DNA of 31,788 nucleotides from Caldilineaceae bacterium (GCA_020634755.1 JACKBC010000060.1:1-31788), one strand, 5' to 3'; counted from the first letter of the stretch, positions 1-7,304 are shown. The notes: generated by a model not told the origin, from the sequence alone. Numbers and translations are program-made.

Positions 1-12
1 GTAACGTGAGTT
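1..12. repeat. Right end of a MITE-like element, cut by the window edge
   Basis: The first 12 bases, GTAACGTGAGTT, equal the right end of the element found complete near 28.85 kb (GTAACGTGAGTT) and near 30.99 kb (GGAACGTGAGTT). The rest of this copy would lie before the window. It counts as a third copy only by this short match. Confidence 0.45.
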
Positions 13-428
13 CTTATTTTCAATCGAGTATGCAGATGTACGCGTGATGCACGCACGGGCTGCCTTGAAATCTGCGTTTATCCGCGTGAATCCGCGTACA
101 ATTTGGGCTCTTCGCGATCTCCGCAAGTGACGCTCTTGGCACTTCAATTTGCTGGGCGAATATTCTCGTCGCAAGCGCCGGGACGTGTACTATCAACCCC
201 CTGAGGTCCAGTTGAACCATTTTGGGCTCTTTGGGAACTCATGTGGTTGACCGCACGGAGCCCCCTCCCCTAGCGTAGCGGCCAGGGGAGGGCTAGGGAG
301 GGGTCGATTTGTCAAATCCCTGAGGCCCAGTTGAACCCTTTAATTAAACGGCCTAAATTCAAATGGTTCGATGGGACAAAACAACCGCTCAATCTCTCAC
401 TTTGTCATCTTGTCATCCGGTCACCCGG
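13..428. other. Repeat-rich spacer without a credible gene
   Basis: No reading frame here looks like a protein. What can be seen: units of about 10 bp of the ATCYGCGTNN type at 69-98; a direct repeat CCCTGAGGYCCAGTTGAACC at 199-218 and 318-337 that matches at 19 of 20 positions; a perfect inverted repeat CCCTCCCCT/AGGGGAGGG at 263-271 and 284-292; two copies of TTGGGCTCTT near 103 and 224; and the start of an 8-bp-period tract at 386. A short minus-strand frame at 20-220 has no recognisable features and runs through the repeats. Confidence 0.6.
263..292. repeat. G/C-rich inverted repeat (hairpin)
   Basis: Perfect 9-bp arms CCCTCCCCT and AGGGGAGGG flank a 12-base spacer. The direct repeats at 199-218 and 318-337 lie on either side, so the hairpin may be the core of a larger composite element. 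No T-run follows, so it is not called a terminator. Confidence 0.55.
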
Positions 429-449
429 TCAACCTGTCAACTTGTCATC
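386..449. repeat. 8-bp-period tract A (unit YNNTCAHY)
   Basis: Eight contiguous units of exactly 8 bp, for example TTGTCATC, CGGTCACC, CGGTCAAC and CTGTCAAC. Every unit contains TCA, which is TGA on the minus strand, so TGA recurs at 389, 397, 405, 413, 421, 429, 437 and 445. The minus-strand gene ending at 429 reads through the first two units it meets out of frame and stops at the third. Its last residues are tract-encoded. Confidence 0.8.
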
Positions 450-746
450 CCTACGCCGCGCCCATTCGCTGCTGGTGGGGCCCTCCAAATGGCCGCCTTC
501 CTCAGCGCGGTCCAGCACGGAGAGAATCGTATCCACCAGCGAGCGAGCGGCTTCCACGCTCAGCTCTACGGCCACGCGGGCGCCAAGCCCTTCGGCTTCG
601 TTTACAAAGTCGATATTCAGCGCGTGATCCAGCGGCGCGTTAAAGGGATGATCATACGAGACGTTGGCCTGACCCAGCTTAAACCAGCCTTCACGGCCTC
701 GGCCGCTGCCATCAACGTCGACCTGTTGGACTATCATGGTACACAT
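429..746 (-). CDS. DUF6295-like small protein
   Basis: A 105-residue protein whose core (MCTMIVQQVDVDGSGRG, GWFKLGQANVSYDHPF, PLDHALNIDFVNEA) I recognise as the DUF6295 family. No biochemical function is known to me. It has no signal peptide or membrane segment and is probably cytosolic. The start chosen is the ATG that follows AGGAG with a 6-base gap. The longer reading upstream is repeat-derived and unlike protein. The family core ends near AARSLVDTILSVLDRAEEGG. The last residues (DDKLTG) are encoded by the 8-bp tract that also supplies the TGA stop, so the C terminus seems to have been replaced or extended by repeat DNA. It is separated by 220 bp from the dienelactone hydrolase on the same strand. 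Confidence 0.75.
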   Translation of the reverse strand: MCTMIVQQVDVDGSGRGREGWFKLGQANVSYDHPFNAPLDHALNIDFVNEAEGLGARVAVELSVEAARSLVDTILSVLDRAEEGGHLEGPTSSEWARRRDDKLTG

Positions 747-800
747 GGTGAACTCCTGTGGTAAGTGTAAGTTTGTTCGGAATGGTGGCGAAGAGTTGTT

Positions 801-960
801 GAGCGTGGTGCGTGGTGCGTCAAGCCGAGTTGGAACTTGATGCGTTACAACATTGTGTACGCTCAGGTGTGGCAGGAATCTCCGCAAGATTTTGGTTGAA
901 CAAAACAATTGTGTAGCATCTCACTCGGCCTCTTAACCAGTACACGCACCACGCAACACG
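801..960 (-). repeat. Interspersed element with 7-bp-period inverted ends, copy 1
   Basis: One end reads GCGTGGTGCGTGGTGCGT and the other ACGCACCACGCAAC. Both are built from 7-bp steps and are inverted relative to each other. Just inside lie GCCGAGT and ACTCGGC, also inverted. Read on the minus strand, the left end (GTGCGTGTACTGGTTAAGAG) and the right end (CTTGACGCACCACGCACC) match the element at 3622-3938. No ORF is present, so it is non-autonomous if mobile. It begins 6 bases after the stop of the dienelactone hydrolase gene. Confidence 0.6.
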
Positions 961-966
961 GCTTCC

Positions 967-1722
967 TTACCCCAAATTCTTTGCCAAAAAGGCCCAAATC
1001 TTGTTCCACCCATCCACCGCCTGCTCCTGGCGATAGGCGCCGCGATCGTAGTAGAAGAAGCCGTGGCCGGCGCCATCATAGCGGTGGAATTCATAATTCT
1101 TGCCCTGTTTTTTGAGCTCCTCTTCGTGCTGATTGACCTGTTCCACGGTGGGGCTGTGGTCGTCGTTGCCAAAGATGCCCAGCAGCGGGCACTGCAAATC
1201 GGCGGTGTAGTCAATGGGCGCTACGGGGAATTTGTCGTTCAGATCTTCCGGCTTCATCACCACGCGGCCGCCCCAGCAATCGACACAGGCATCAAAACCC
1301 GGCACGCGGCAGGCGGCCAGATAGGCGTGACGTCCGCCTGAGCAGGTGCCAAAGACGCCCGCTTTGCCGTTGCTATACGCTTGCGACTTGAGGAAGTGCA
1401 GCGCGCCGGCCAGATCGCCCATGACCTGCTCATCGGGCACGCCGCCGGCGGCGCGCACCTTGGCCGTTACATCTTCGGGCGCACCGTGACCAGCGCGGAA
1501 GTAGAGATTGGGCGAAATGGTGGCGTAGCCGTGGTGGGCAAACTTGCGCGTCGCCTCGCGATACCACTCATCCCAGCCCGGCATGTGATGGATGGCCACC
1601 ATGGCCGGAAATGGACCTGGCCCCAGCGGGCGAGCATAATAGGCGTTGATCCAGTCACCATTGGCGCCCTGATAGGAAATGGTCTCGGCAATCATACCTT
1701 CGTACATGTTGGTTTCGTACAT
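967..1722 (-). CDS. Dienelactone hydrolase family protein
   Basis: A 251-residue alpha/beta hydrolase of the dienelactone hydrolase type, expected to hydrolyse lactones or esters in the cytosol. The nucleophile elbow is GTCSGGRH with Cys127 in the nucleophile position, as in dienelactone hydrolases rather than serine esterases. The acid is probably Asp187 or Asp188 in GNDDHSPT, and the base is His220 in GAGHGFFY. The length fits the family. The start is backed by AAAGGAG six bases upstream. There is no signal peptide. The gene lies 76 bp downstream of adenine deaminase on the same strand, with a hairpin between, so co-transcription is uncertain. True dienelactone hydrolases act in chlorocatechol breakdown, but most family members have other, unknown substrates. 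Confidence 0.85.
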   Translation of the reverse strand: MYETNMYEGMIAETISYQGANGDWINAYYARPLGPGPFPAMVAIHHMPGWDEWYREATRKFAHHGYATISPNLYFRAGHGAPEDVTAKVRAAGGVPDEQVMGDLAGALHFLKSQAYSNGKAGVFGTCSGGRHAYLAACRVPGFDACVDCWGGRVVMKPEDLNDKFPVAPIDYTADLQCPLLGIFGNDDHSPTVEQVNQHEEELKKQGKNYEFHRYDGAGHGFFYYDRGAYRQEQAVDGWNKIWAFLAKNLG

Positions 1723-1747
1723 GGGTTTCTCCTTTGTGAATTATATC

Positions 1748-1801
1748 TAGGGCAAGTATCCCTGCTCGTCCCCTTTTGGGTCAGTAGGGATACTTGCTCT
1801 A
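1748..1801 (-). terminator. Inverted repeat after adenine deaminase; TAG-N8-TCC palindrome family
   Basis: On the minus strand TAGAGCAAGTATCCCT is followed 22 bases later by AGGGATACTTGCCCTA. The 16-base arms match at 15 positions. The TAG at the start is the stop codon of adenine deaminase. The arms have the same layout (TAG, eight bases, TCC) as the palindromes near 6.08 and 9.5 kb. It may act as a transcription terminator although no T-run follows directly. Confidence 0.6.
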
Positions 1802-3574
1802 CAGCTCATGAAACAGCGGAATAAACTCCTGCGTTGCCACATCCAGCAGTCCGCCCAGATCGCTGATGCGCACTGTGGGGATCACGGTGAGCGCCAGGTT
1901 GGTCGTGGAGAGCCCGCGCGCCCGGTGGTCAATGCCCAGTTCGGCCACCAAGCGGTTGATCTGTTGCATCTCGACGGCTAACTCTGCCACCGGCTTGAGC
2001 GACATGAGCCCGGCCAGCGGCAGTTCCACTTTGCCCAGTACTTTGCCCTCATCCGCCACGGCAATGCCGCCACCGCACGCGGCCAGCGCCTGAATCGCCA
2101 CCAGCATATCCTGGACCGAGCGTCCGGCCACAAGGAGATTGTGCGAGTCGTGGGCAATGGTGGTGGCCAATGCCCCGCGTTGCAGATGCAGCCCTTGCAA
2201 GAAGACGACTGCCGGTGCATGGGGCTGCCCGTGTCGCGGTACGACGGCCAAATAGCAGACATCATCGCCCAGGCTGGCCAGGTCGACTTTATGGTCGTGC
2301 ACCTGCGCCGTCACTTGCGCCAACCGCGTCAAGCGCGTGGGGTCCAGCACCATTAGGTTCACGCCGATTTCGCCGTTGGCAATGGGTGCTTGCGGCGTGA
2401 GCGCGTCCTCGGTGAGCGGCTGCTGGATGTGCACCGTATTCTCAATCGGCATAGAAGTCGGCGGTTCTTCAATGGGCGCAATCAGCTTGCCTTTTTCCAC
2501 TACCATTTGACCACCCACAAAGACTTCGCTGGCCCGCACTTCCTCTAGCGAATCGAGCAGCACCACGTCGGCCAGATAACCGGGAGCAATGGCGCCGTGA
2601 CCGTGCAGCTGGTAGTGGCGGGCGCCCACCAGCGTGGCCCAGCGGATGGCCAGCGCTGGTTCAATGCCGTGATAGAGCATCTCGCGAATCACCCGGTCCA
2701 TGTGGCCGTTTTCCAGCAGATCGGCGGGCTCAATGTCGTCGGTGCAGAGCGCAATTTCCAGATGGGGCGCCTTTAACAGCTCCGGCACAATGGCGCGCGC
2801 ATAATTGCCAAATGAACTCACCTTGAGCAGCGGCAGCACGCCCAGCCGCAGCTTCTCCAGCCCTTCATCGCCGCGGCGCAACTCGTGGTCATTATCAATA
2901 CCCGCAGCCAAATAAGCGTTGAGCTCGCGCCCGCGCAGCAGCGGCGCATGGCCCTGAATAATGGCGCCGGCCTCTAACCCCGCCTCCACAATGCCCACCA
3001 TTTTGGGGCTGGCATTGACCACGCCCATGTAGTCCATGACCTCGGCCACGGAGATGACGCGCGGCCAGGTGAGCATCTCCGCCACTTCAGCCGGTCCAAA
3101 GTCGGCGCCGGCCGTCTCCTTGCCCGGCACCGCCGGTACGCAGGAAGAGACGGCCACGTAGATGCGCAGCGGCAGCCCCTCGCTGCCCTCTACCATAAAG
3201 CGAATGCCTTCCATGCCCAGCACATTGCCAATCTCATGCGGGTCCACAATGGAGGTGGTGGCGCCAAAGGGCAGCACGGCCGCCGCGTAATTGGCTGGGG
3301 TAACCATGGTGCTTTCGATGTGCAAATGGGTGTCCACAAAGCCGGGGCAGGCCCATTTGCCAGCGCCATCCAGCGTGTGGCGTGCGTCTAGCTTGTAGCG
3401 GCCCGCCTCGCCCACTACGGCAATGCGATCGCCGTAAATGCCAATGTCGGCTGGATAAATTTCACACGTAAACACGTTGACCAAGTTGACGTTGGTAATG
3501 GCCAGGTCCAACGGACGGTCGCCGCGGGCGGCTTCGATTAGTTCAGTGCGGTTGGTCGATTCGATGGCGCGCAT
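1799..3574 (-). CDS. ade: Adenine deaminase
   Basis: A 591-residue amidohydrolase-superfamily enzyme predicted to convert adenine to hypoxanthine and ammonia in purine salvage. Visible signatures: the metal site PGFVDTHLHIESTM (His83 and His85), DPHEIGNVLG, GHAPLLRG, then NDHE and CTDD, in the usual order and spacing. A C-terminal domain with QGLHLQRGALATTIAHDSHN and AACGGGIAVADEG is typical of the Ade/AdeC family and the full length is normal. The start chosen is the ATG preceded by AAGGT. Upstream readings run into repeat DNA. The stop TAG is the first three bases of a palindromic repeat. The neighbouring PfkB-type kinase is on the same strand but 364 bp of repeat DNA lie between them, so an operon is not supported. 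Confidence 0.95.
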   Translation of the reverse strand: MRAIESTNRTELIEAARGDRPLDLAITNVNLVNVFTCEIYPADIGIYGDRIAVVGEAGRYKLDARHTLDGAGKWACPGFVDTHLHIESTMVTPANYAAAVLPFGATTSIVDPHEIGNVLGMEGIRFMVEGSEGLPLRIYVAVSSCVPAVPGKETAGADFGPAEVAEMLTWPRVISVAEVMDYMGVVNASPKMVGIVEAGLEAGAIIQGHAPLLRGRELNAYLAAGIDNDHELRRGDEGLEKLRLGVLPLLKVSSFGNYARAIVPELLKAPHLEIALCTDDIEPADLLENGHMDRVIREMLYHGIEPALAIRWATLVGARHYQLHGHGAIAPGYLADVVLLDSLEEVRASEVFVGGQMVVEKGKLIAPIEEPPTSMPIENTVHIQQPLTEDALTPQAPIANGEIGVNLMVLDPTRLTRLAQVTAQVHDHKVDLASLGDDVCYLAVVPRHGQPHAPAVVFLQGLHLQRGALATTIAHDSHNLLVAGRSVQDMLVAIQALAACGGGIAVADEGKVLGKVELPLAGLMSLKPVAELAVEMQQINRLVAELGIDHRARGLSTTNLALTVIPTVRISDLGGLLDVATQEFIPLFHEL

Positions 3575-3621
3575 GAGATTACCTTGGTATGAGGGTGGCT
3601 TGGAATTTTGTTGGTATATGT
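3575..3621. other. Start of the spacer upstream of adenine deaminase
   Basis: This short piece holds the weak ribosome site of the adenine deaminase gene. The rest of the 364-bp spacer up to 3938 is the composite repeat described next. I see no gene in it and no convincing promoter. Confidence 0.5.
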
Positions 3622-3938
3622 GTTGCGTAGTGCGTGGTGCGTGTACTAGTTTAGGGGCTGGTTGGGATGCGAGTTTCATATTGAGTGTTTCGTGTTGAGT
3701 GTTTCATAGTGCGGGTTGCGTATACCGAACTTGGCATCGGTTGGGATGCTACATTGTCATTTCGTACACTGAGATTCGTGCGGCATCTCTGCCGCGCTTA
3801 CGGATTCACAGTGCGGAAACAAATACAACAATGCCAACACGACTTGACGCACTACGCACCACGCAACAGACGCCACCTACGAAGCAAGCATCTGGCCGCG
3901 TAACCAGCTCCAACCCTACTTGACGCACTACGCAATAC
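3622..3938. repeat. Composite, possibly nested, element with 7-bp-period ends (copy 2)
   Basis: The left end is TTGCGTAGTGCGTGGTGCGT followed by GTACTAGTTTAGGGGC, matching copy 1 near 801-960. There are two right-end sequences, CTTGACGCACTACGCACC at about 3843-3860 and CTTGACGCACTACGCAAT at about 3919-3936. GGTTGGGATGC also occurs twice (3660 and 3739). The simplest reading is one copy inserted inside another. The outer arms include GCTGGTT (left) and AACCAGC (right). The PfkB-type gene stops three bases from the right end. Confidence 0.55.
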
Positions 3939-4877
3939 TTATGCATCTACCACATGTTCTCTGGCCCACTCCAAACGCTGCTGGGCCAACGCGTTCGTTT
4001 CTGCTCCCAAATCCGGCACGCCAAATTGCTCAATGGCAAAGGAAGCGCTGACGGCGCCATGCAGGGCGGATTCGAGCACGCTTTCGCCTTCGCCCAGGCC
4101 GTAGATAAAGCCGCCACAGTAGGCGTTGCCGGCGCCGGTGACGTCCACAAGCTGGGCCGGCGGCGCCGCGGGGATGCGCCAGCCTTCGCCGGCAGCCGTC
4201 CGTACAATGGAACCGGCCGCGCCCATGCGGATAGCCACGCAGCTCGACCCCCAATCCAGCAGCGCCTTGGCCATGTCGTTGGGATCGGCCAGCTTGGTCA
4301 TCTGCTGGGCTTGCTCAATATCGGGCGAAAAGAGCGCCAGCCGTTCTAGCACTGGGCGAAAGTCGGCCGCGCTGCCGTCTAGAAATTCCAGCGCCGGTTC
4401 CCACACCAGCTTGACCTGTGGATTGGCGTCGTGAAATTGCTGCAACAGTTCTACTAGCTCGGCAAAGGTATGTCCCCACTGTACATGCACACCGCGGGCC
4501 TGCCGATAGTCGGCGGGCATGTCGGCAAAGTAGGGCGTATAGTCAAAAAAGGCTTGCAGGTCCGTGCGCATAATCTCAATGCGCCGCTCATCGGGTTCGA
4601 AAAGCTGCCAAGCCCGGGTCGTGGTGTATTCGTCAATCAGCTTGACGCCGCGCACGTCAATATTGAGCTTGGCAAGCTGCGCCCACTGTTCCGCCGTAAA
4701 ATCTGGGCCCACCGTGGCCACATAGCCCAGCCGGTCCGACCAGACGGCCATGCCGATCAGCGCGTGGGTGCCGGCGCCGCCCAGCGTATTCATAAACGTG
4801 CGCCCGTCCCAGAGGACGATGTCGTCAATGATAATGTTGGAGAAGGTGATGTAATGGGGGGGCGTCGGTTCGGGCAT
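3939..4877 (-). CDS. PfkB-family (ribokinase-like) protein with GAGN in place of GAGD
   Basis: A 312-residue protein of the PfkB/ribokinase fold. An N-terminal glycine-rich substrate motif (TLGGAGTHA, residues 31-39) and the C-terminal anion-hole signature DVTGAGNAYCGGF are both present. In active family members the fourth residue of GAGD is the catalytic base. Here codon AAC gives Asn251. From memory, fungal MAK32-like proteins share both the GGxGT motif and an Asn at this position, so this may be a MAK32-like subgroup rather than a dead gene. The start is an ATG with AAGGA upstream, and earlier codons are repeat DNA. The substrate is unknown. Nearby adenine deaminase makes a nucleoside or sugar substrate conceivable but unproven. 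Confidence 0.8.
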   Translation of the reverse strand: MPEPTPPHYITFSNIIIDDIVLWDGRTFMNTLGGAGTHALIGMAVWSDRLGYVATVGPDFTAEQWAQLAKLNIDVRGVKLIDEYTTTRAWQLFEPDERRIEIMRTDLQAFFDYTPYFADMPADYRQARGVHVQWGHTFAELVELLQQFHDANPQVKLVWEPALEFLDGSAADFRPVLERLALFSPDIEQAQQMTKLADPNDMAKALLDWGSSCVAIRMGAAGSIVRTAAGEGWRIPAAPPAQLVDVTGAGNAYCGGFIYGLGEGESVLESALHGAVSASFAIEQFGVPDLGAETNALAQQRLEWAREHVVDA

Positions 4878-4951
4878 TGGATGTTTTCCTTGAAAGGGTG
4901 AAAGGGGGAAGTGGGCGATGGCTTCCTTCCCCTCCCATTTGCCTTGTCGTT

Positions 4952-5503
4952 TTATAGATCGGCGGTCACTATTGCCTCGGCTTTGTGTAGGCATTGGTGA
5001 AAATCGCCGCTCGTATCCAGGTACGGATAGCCATATTGTGCGCTTTCCTGGCGGATAAACTCGCTCCAGCGCGGCACGTCCGCCACGATCTGCTGCTGCA
5101 TCTCCGCGGGTAAAGTGGCATAGCCGCGCGACCGGCCTGGAAACTGGGTGAATGTCGCCAGGGTCATTTGAGTACAGCCCAGGAAAATGGACCGGATCTG
5201 ATAGTGCCCGGCCAGTTGCGCCACATGTGCCGGCAAAAAATCAACGCCTTCAATGATATAATGGTCGGCCATAGAATTGGCGCCCCAGACAAACCGCTCT
5301 AGATAGGGGAAAAACCAATCGGCTTTGGCGGTGATGGCTGCTGGCTGTGCGTTCCACACGCCTTGCGGACCGTCTGTGTTGCCCACTTTCAGCAGCTCCA
5401 TCAAAAGGTCGGTCGAAACCCAACCAATTTTGAGGGCGGCGGCAAGCTGTTGCGCCAATATACTTTTGCCCGCCCGCGGCGCCCCGCCAATCAGGTATAT
5501 CAT
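4952..5503 (-). CDS. Small P-loop kinase-like protein
   Basis: A 183-residue single-domain P-loop NTPase with the Walker A motif GGAPRAGKS at residues 6-14. The layout resembles the shikimate/zeta-toxin/2-phosphoglycerate kinase group: a short N-terminal strand, P-loop, a ligand segment STDLLMELLK, and a second acidic strand HYIIEGVDFLP. No specific substrate can be named. There is no membrane segment. The start follows GAGAGG closely. The 74 bp between this stop and the downstream PfkB-type start contain two 8-bp units, CCCTTTCA twice on the minus strand, identical to the unit of the tract at 12.6 kb. The two genes could be co-transcribed. Confidence 0.7.
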   Translation of the reverse strand: MIYLIGGAPRAGKSILAQQLAAALKIGWVSTDLLMELLKVGNTDGPQGVWNAQPAAITAKADWFFPYLERFVWGANSMADHYIIEGVDFLPAHVAQLAGHYQIRSIFLGCTQMTLATFTQFPGRSRGYATLPAEMQQQIVADVPRWSEFIRQESAQYGYPYLDTSGDFHQCLHKAEAIVTADL

Positions 5504-5536
5504 GGGCCTCTCACCCTACCAAGATCATCCATGAAT

Positions 5537-5627
5537 CCCGCCATCCTCTGCCACTCTGCCACCCCGCCATCCTCTGCCACCCTGCCCCCCTGCCACTCTG
5601 CAACTCTGCAACCCTGCCACTCTCAAC
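5537..5627. repeat. 8-bp-period tract B (unit CYCTGCCA)
   Basis: About eleven units such as CTCTGCCA, CCCTGCCA and CTCTGCAA, mostly contiguous at 8 bp with one 10-bp step. The last unit, CTCTCAAC, contains TCA, which is the TGA stop of the minus-strand YjbQ gene. Unlike tract A, the other units carry no stop codon, so stops are not universal in this class. Confidence 0.8.
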
Positions 5628-6030
5628 ATTCCACAATCTTCAAATGAAGCTGCCGTTTGCGCGGACCATCATATTCCCAAAAGAAGATGCCCTGCGAATG
5701 GCCAAGCACTGCCTTGCCTTCGTGGATGATCAGCGTGTGCTGGTTGCCCACGAGGCTGGCTTTGATGTGCCCGGCGGCATCGGATGGCGTATCAAAGATG
5801 TGCTTGAAGTCGGTACGCGTGGGCACCAGCCGGTCGATCTCATCCTGCAAATCGGCCGCGGTATCCGGGTCCAGATAGGAATTGACCGTAATGCCGGCCG
5901 TGGTGTGCGGACAGTAGACCAGACAGAGGCCCTCCTGCACGCCGCTCTCGGCAATGGCCGCCTGAATGGCGTCGGTGGCCAGGTATAGCTCCTGGCGTTT
6001 AGATGTTTCAAGCTTAACGGTGGTGAACAT
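5623..6030 (-). CDS. YjbQ family protein (UPF0047)
   Basis: A 135-residue cytosolic protein with the family pattern throughout: YCPHTTAGITVNSYLDPD, then DIQDEIDRLVP-like helices, HIKASLVG, and the end motif GHSQGIFFWEYDGPRKR. Length and motif order fit YjbQ/UPF0047, some members of which have been linked to thiamine phosphate synthesis. The metabolic role is otherwise open. The chosen ATG has GGGAG five bases upstream. The extended upstream frame would run through a hairpin (MGDLGKSPNKGVF) and is rejected. The stop codon lies in the first unit of an 8-bp tract. The peptidase gene lies 66 bp upstream on the same strand with two hairpins between. Confidence 0.9.
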   Translation of the reverse strand: MFTTVKLETSKRQELYLATDAIQAAIAESGVQEGLCLVYCPHTTAGITVNSYLDPDTAADLQDEIDRLVPTRTDFKHIFDTPSDAAGHIKASLVGNQHTLIIHEGKAVLGHSQGIFFWEYDGPRKRQLHLKIVEC

Positions 6031-6043
6031 AAAGACTCCCTTG

Positions 6044-6099
6044 TTGGGCGACTTTCCCAAGTCGCCCAAATTTCGGGGACAACTTGGAAAGTTGTCCTA
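6044..6099. repeat. Pair of TAG-N8-TCC family palindromes
   Basis: Palindrome one: perfect 10-bp arms TTGGGCGACT and AGTCGCCCAA (6044-6053, 6060-6069) around TTCCCA. Palindrome two on the minus strand: TAG, then GACAACTT, TCC, AAGTTGTCC, with a perfect 9-bp stem (6077-6085, 6089-6097). The TAG of the second is the stop codon of the peptidase gene. Both keep TTTCC at the centre while the arms differ and remain complementary. They may also act as terminators. Confidence 0.75.
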
Positions 6100-7263
6100 C
6101 AAATAGGCCGCGCGCCACTCTGCATCCTGGGCAACGAGAATGTAAACAGCCAGCGACTTGGCCAGGTTGACCAGGTCGTCGATGTGGCAGCGCGGCGTGT
6201 CGATAAAATGGGTATAGGCCGCTGGAAAGCCGAGCAGCGCCACGTTGGGTGTGGCCATGACCGCGGAAACACAGTCGCTGCGGCTGACGTAGCCTGGATT
6301 TTCGTGTAGTGAAACAGAGCGCTGCGCCAGGTATGTCGATAATTGGCGCTGAAAAGCCAGCAGTCGCGGCGGCGTGACGCCCCCCTTGGCGCCGCTGGCA
6401 AAGGCGCCAAAATTGGCTCCCTGACCAAAGCGCGTCAGATCAAGTTCCCCATCAAAAATTTCGGCCACATCTTCGTGCTGATCGGTAACCGTAATCAGGT
6501 CGGGCAATTCATCAGCGGGGGTGTGCTGAAGCAGGCGGGCGCTGCCGCGTGAAAAGGCCTGTGGTCCCGCGGCCACCACGCCTTCCTCTTCATCGGTCAG
6601 CACAATGAGCGCCTCCACATCAAAATGTGAAAGCACGGCCGCCGCCATGAGTAAACTGGTGCAGCCGGCCGCATTGTCGATGGTGCCATAGACCATGCCG
6701 CTGGCCTGATCCCAGTGGGCCTGGCTGGCGTAAACAATACGGGTGGCCGGGGCCAGCGCTGCATTGTCAGTTTCAAAAAAGTGGCCTTGTGGGGTGGATG
6801 AGAGCCAGCCGCTCTCCACAATCTCCCCGGCTGGGTTTTGCCCATAATCCAGCGCCAGCGCGGCCCGACGACCGCTGGTCTGCCGCGCTTCGCAATAGGG
6901 GGTTAGCGGATAGCGCCCGTTGGCATATGGCCCGGTGAGAAAGCTAATCATGTCCAGATGCGCCATGGCCCAGACCGGTTTGGCCGCACTTTGCCCCAAC
7001 GAAAGCACGACATTGCCCGTGCGCCGAAAGTTGAGATCCAGGTGAATCTGCTGGCTGCATGAACCAGCCTGTTGCATAGCGCTCAGCCACTGCTGCACAA
7101 CCGGCCCGCGCGCGTGGCGGGCGGTCAGCGTGGGCGCGTAGGCGTCGGCAATCTGCTGGAAAAGCGCAAAAGTCCGCTCGCGCGTGATGACTTCGTGTAG
7201 ACGATCAAAGACGGTGTTATAGCGATGTAGAGCGGATTCAATCAAAGCGTGATGAGTTGGCAT
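6097..7263 (-). CDS. M20/M28/M42-like zinc peptidase
   Basis: A 388-residue protein with the two-metal peptidase ligand set in order: His102 and Asp104 in AHLDMI, bridging Asp196 in GTIDNAAGCTS, the general base and ligand among Glu225-227 in TDEEEG, Asp261 in VTDQHED, and His352 in YTHFIDTPRCH. This arrangement is common to the M20, M28 and M42 families, and the exact family cannot be fixed by eye. It probably acts as a cytosolic aminopeptidase, because no signal peptide is present. The start ATG lacks a clear ribosome site. A good sigma70-type promoter lies about 40 bases upstream. The stop codon is supplied by the adjacent palindrome. YjbQ follows on the same strand. Confidence 0.8.
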   Translation of the reverse strand: MPTHHALIESALHRYNTVFDRLHEVITRERTFALFQQIADAYAPTLTARHARGPVVQQWLSAMQQAGSCSQQIHLDLNFRRTGNVVLSLGQSAAKPVWAMAHLDMISFLTGPYANGRYPLTPYCEARQTSGRRAALALDYGQNPAGEIVESGWLSSTPQGHFFETDNAALAPATRIVYASQAHWDQASGMVYGTIDNAAGCTSLLMAAAVLSHFDVEALIVLTDEEEGVVAAGPQAFSRGSARLLQHTPADELPDLITVTDQHEDVAEIFDGELDLTRFGQGANFGAFASGAKGGVTPPRLLAFQRQLSTYLAQRSVSLHENPGYVSRSDCVSAVMATPNVALLGFPAAYTHFIDTPRCHIDDLVNLAKSLAVYILVAQDAEWRAAYL

Positions 7264-7304
7264 GTGGAAATCTGACGAATCTGTGATATCTATTGGTTGA
7301 TTTC

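Noticed and set aside
20..220. Small minus-strand frame at the window start
   Set aside because: No ribosome site or protein motif, and it crosses repeat units of about 10 bp.
386..449. CRISPR array
   Set aside because: The units are 8 bp and contiguous with no spacers, and no cas genes are present. The same applies to the tracts at 5.5, 12.6 and 29.8 kb.
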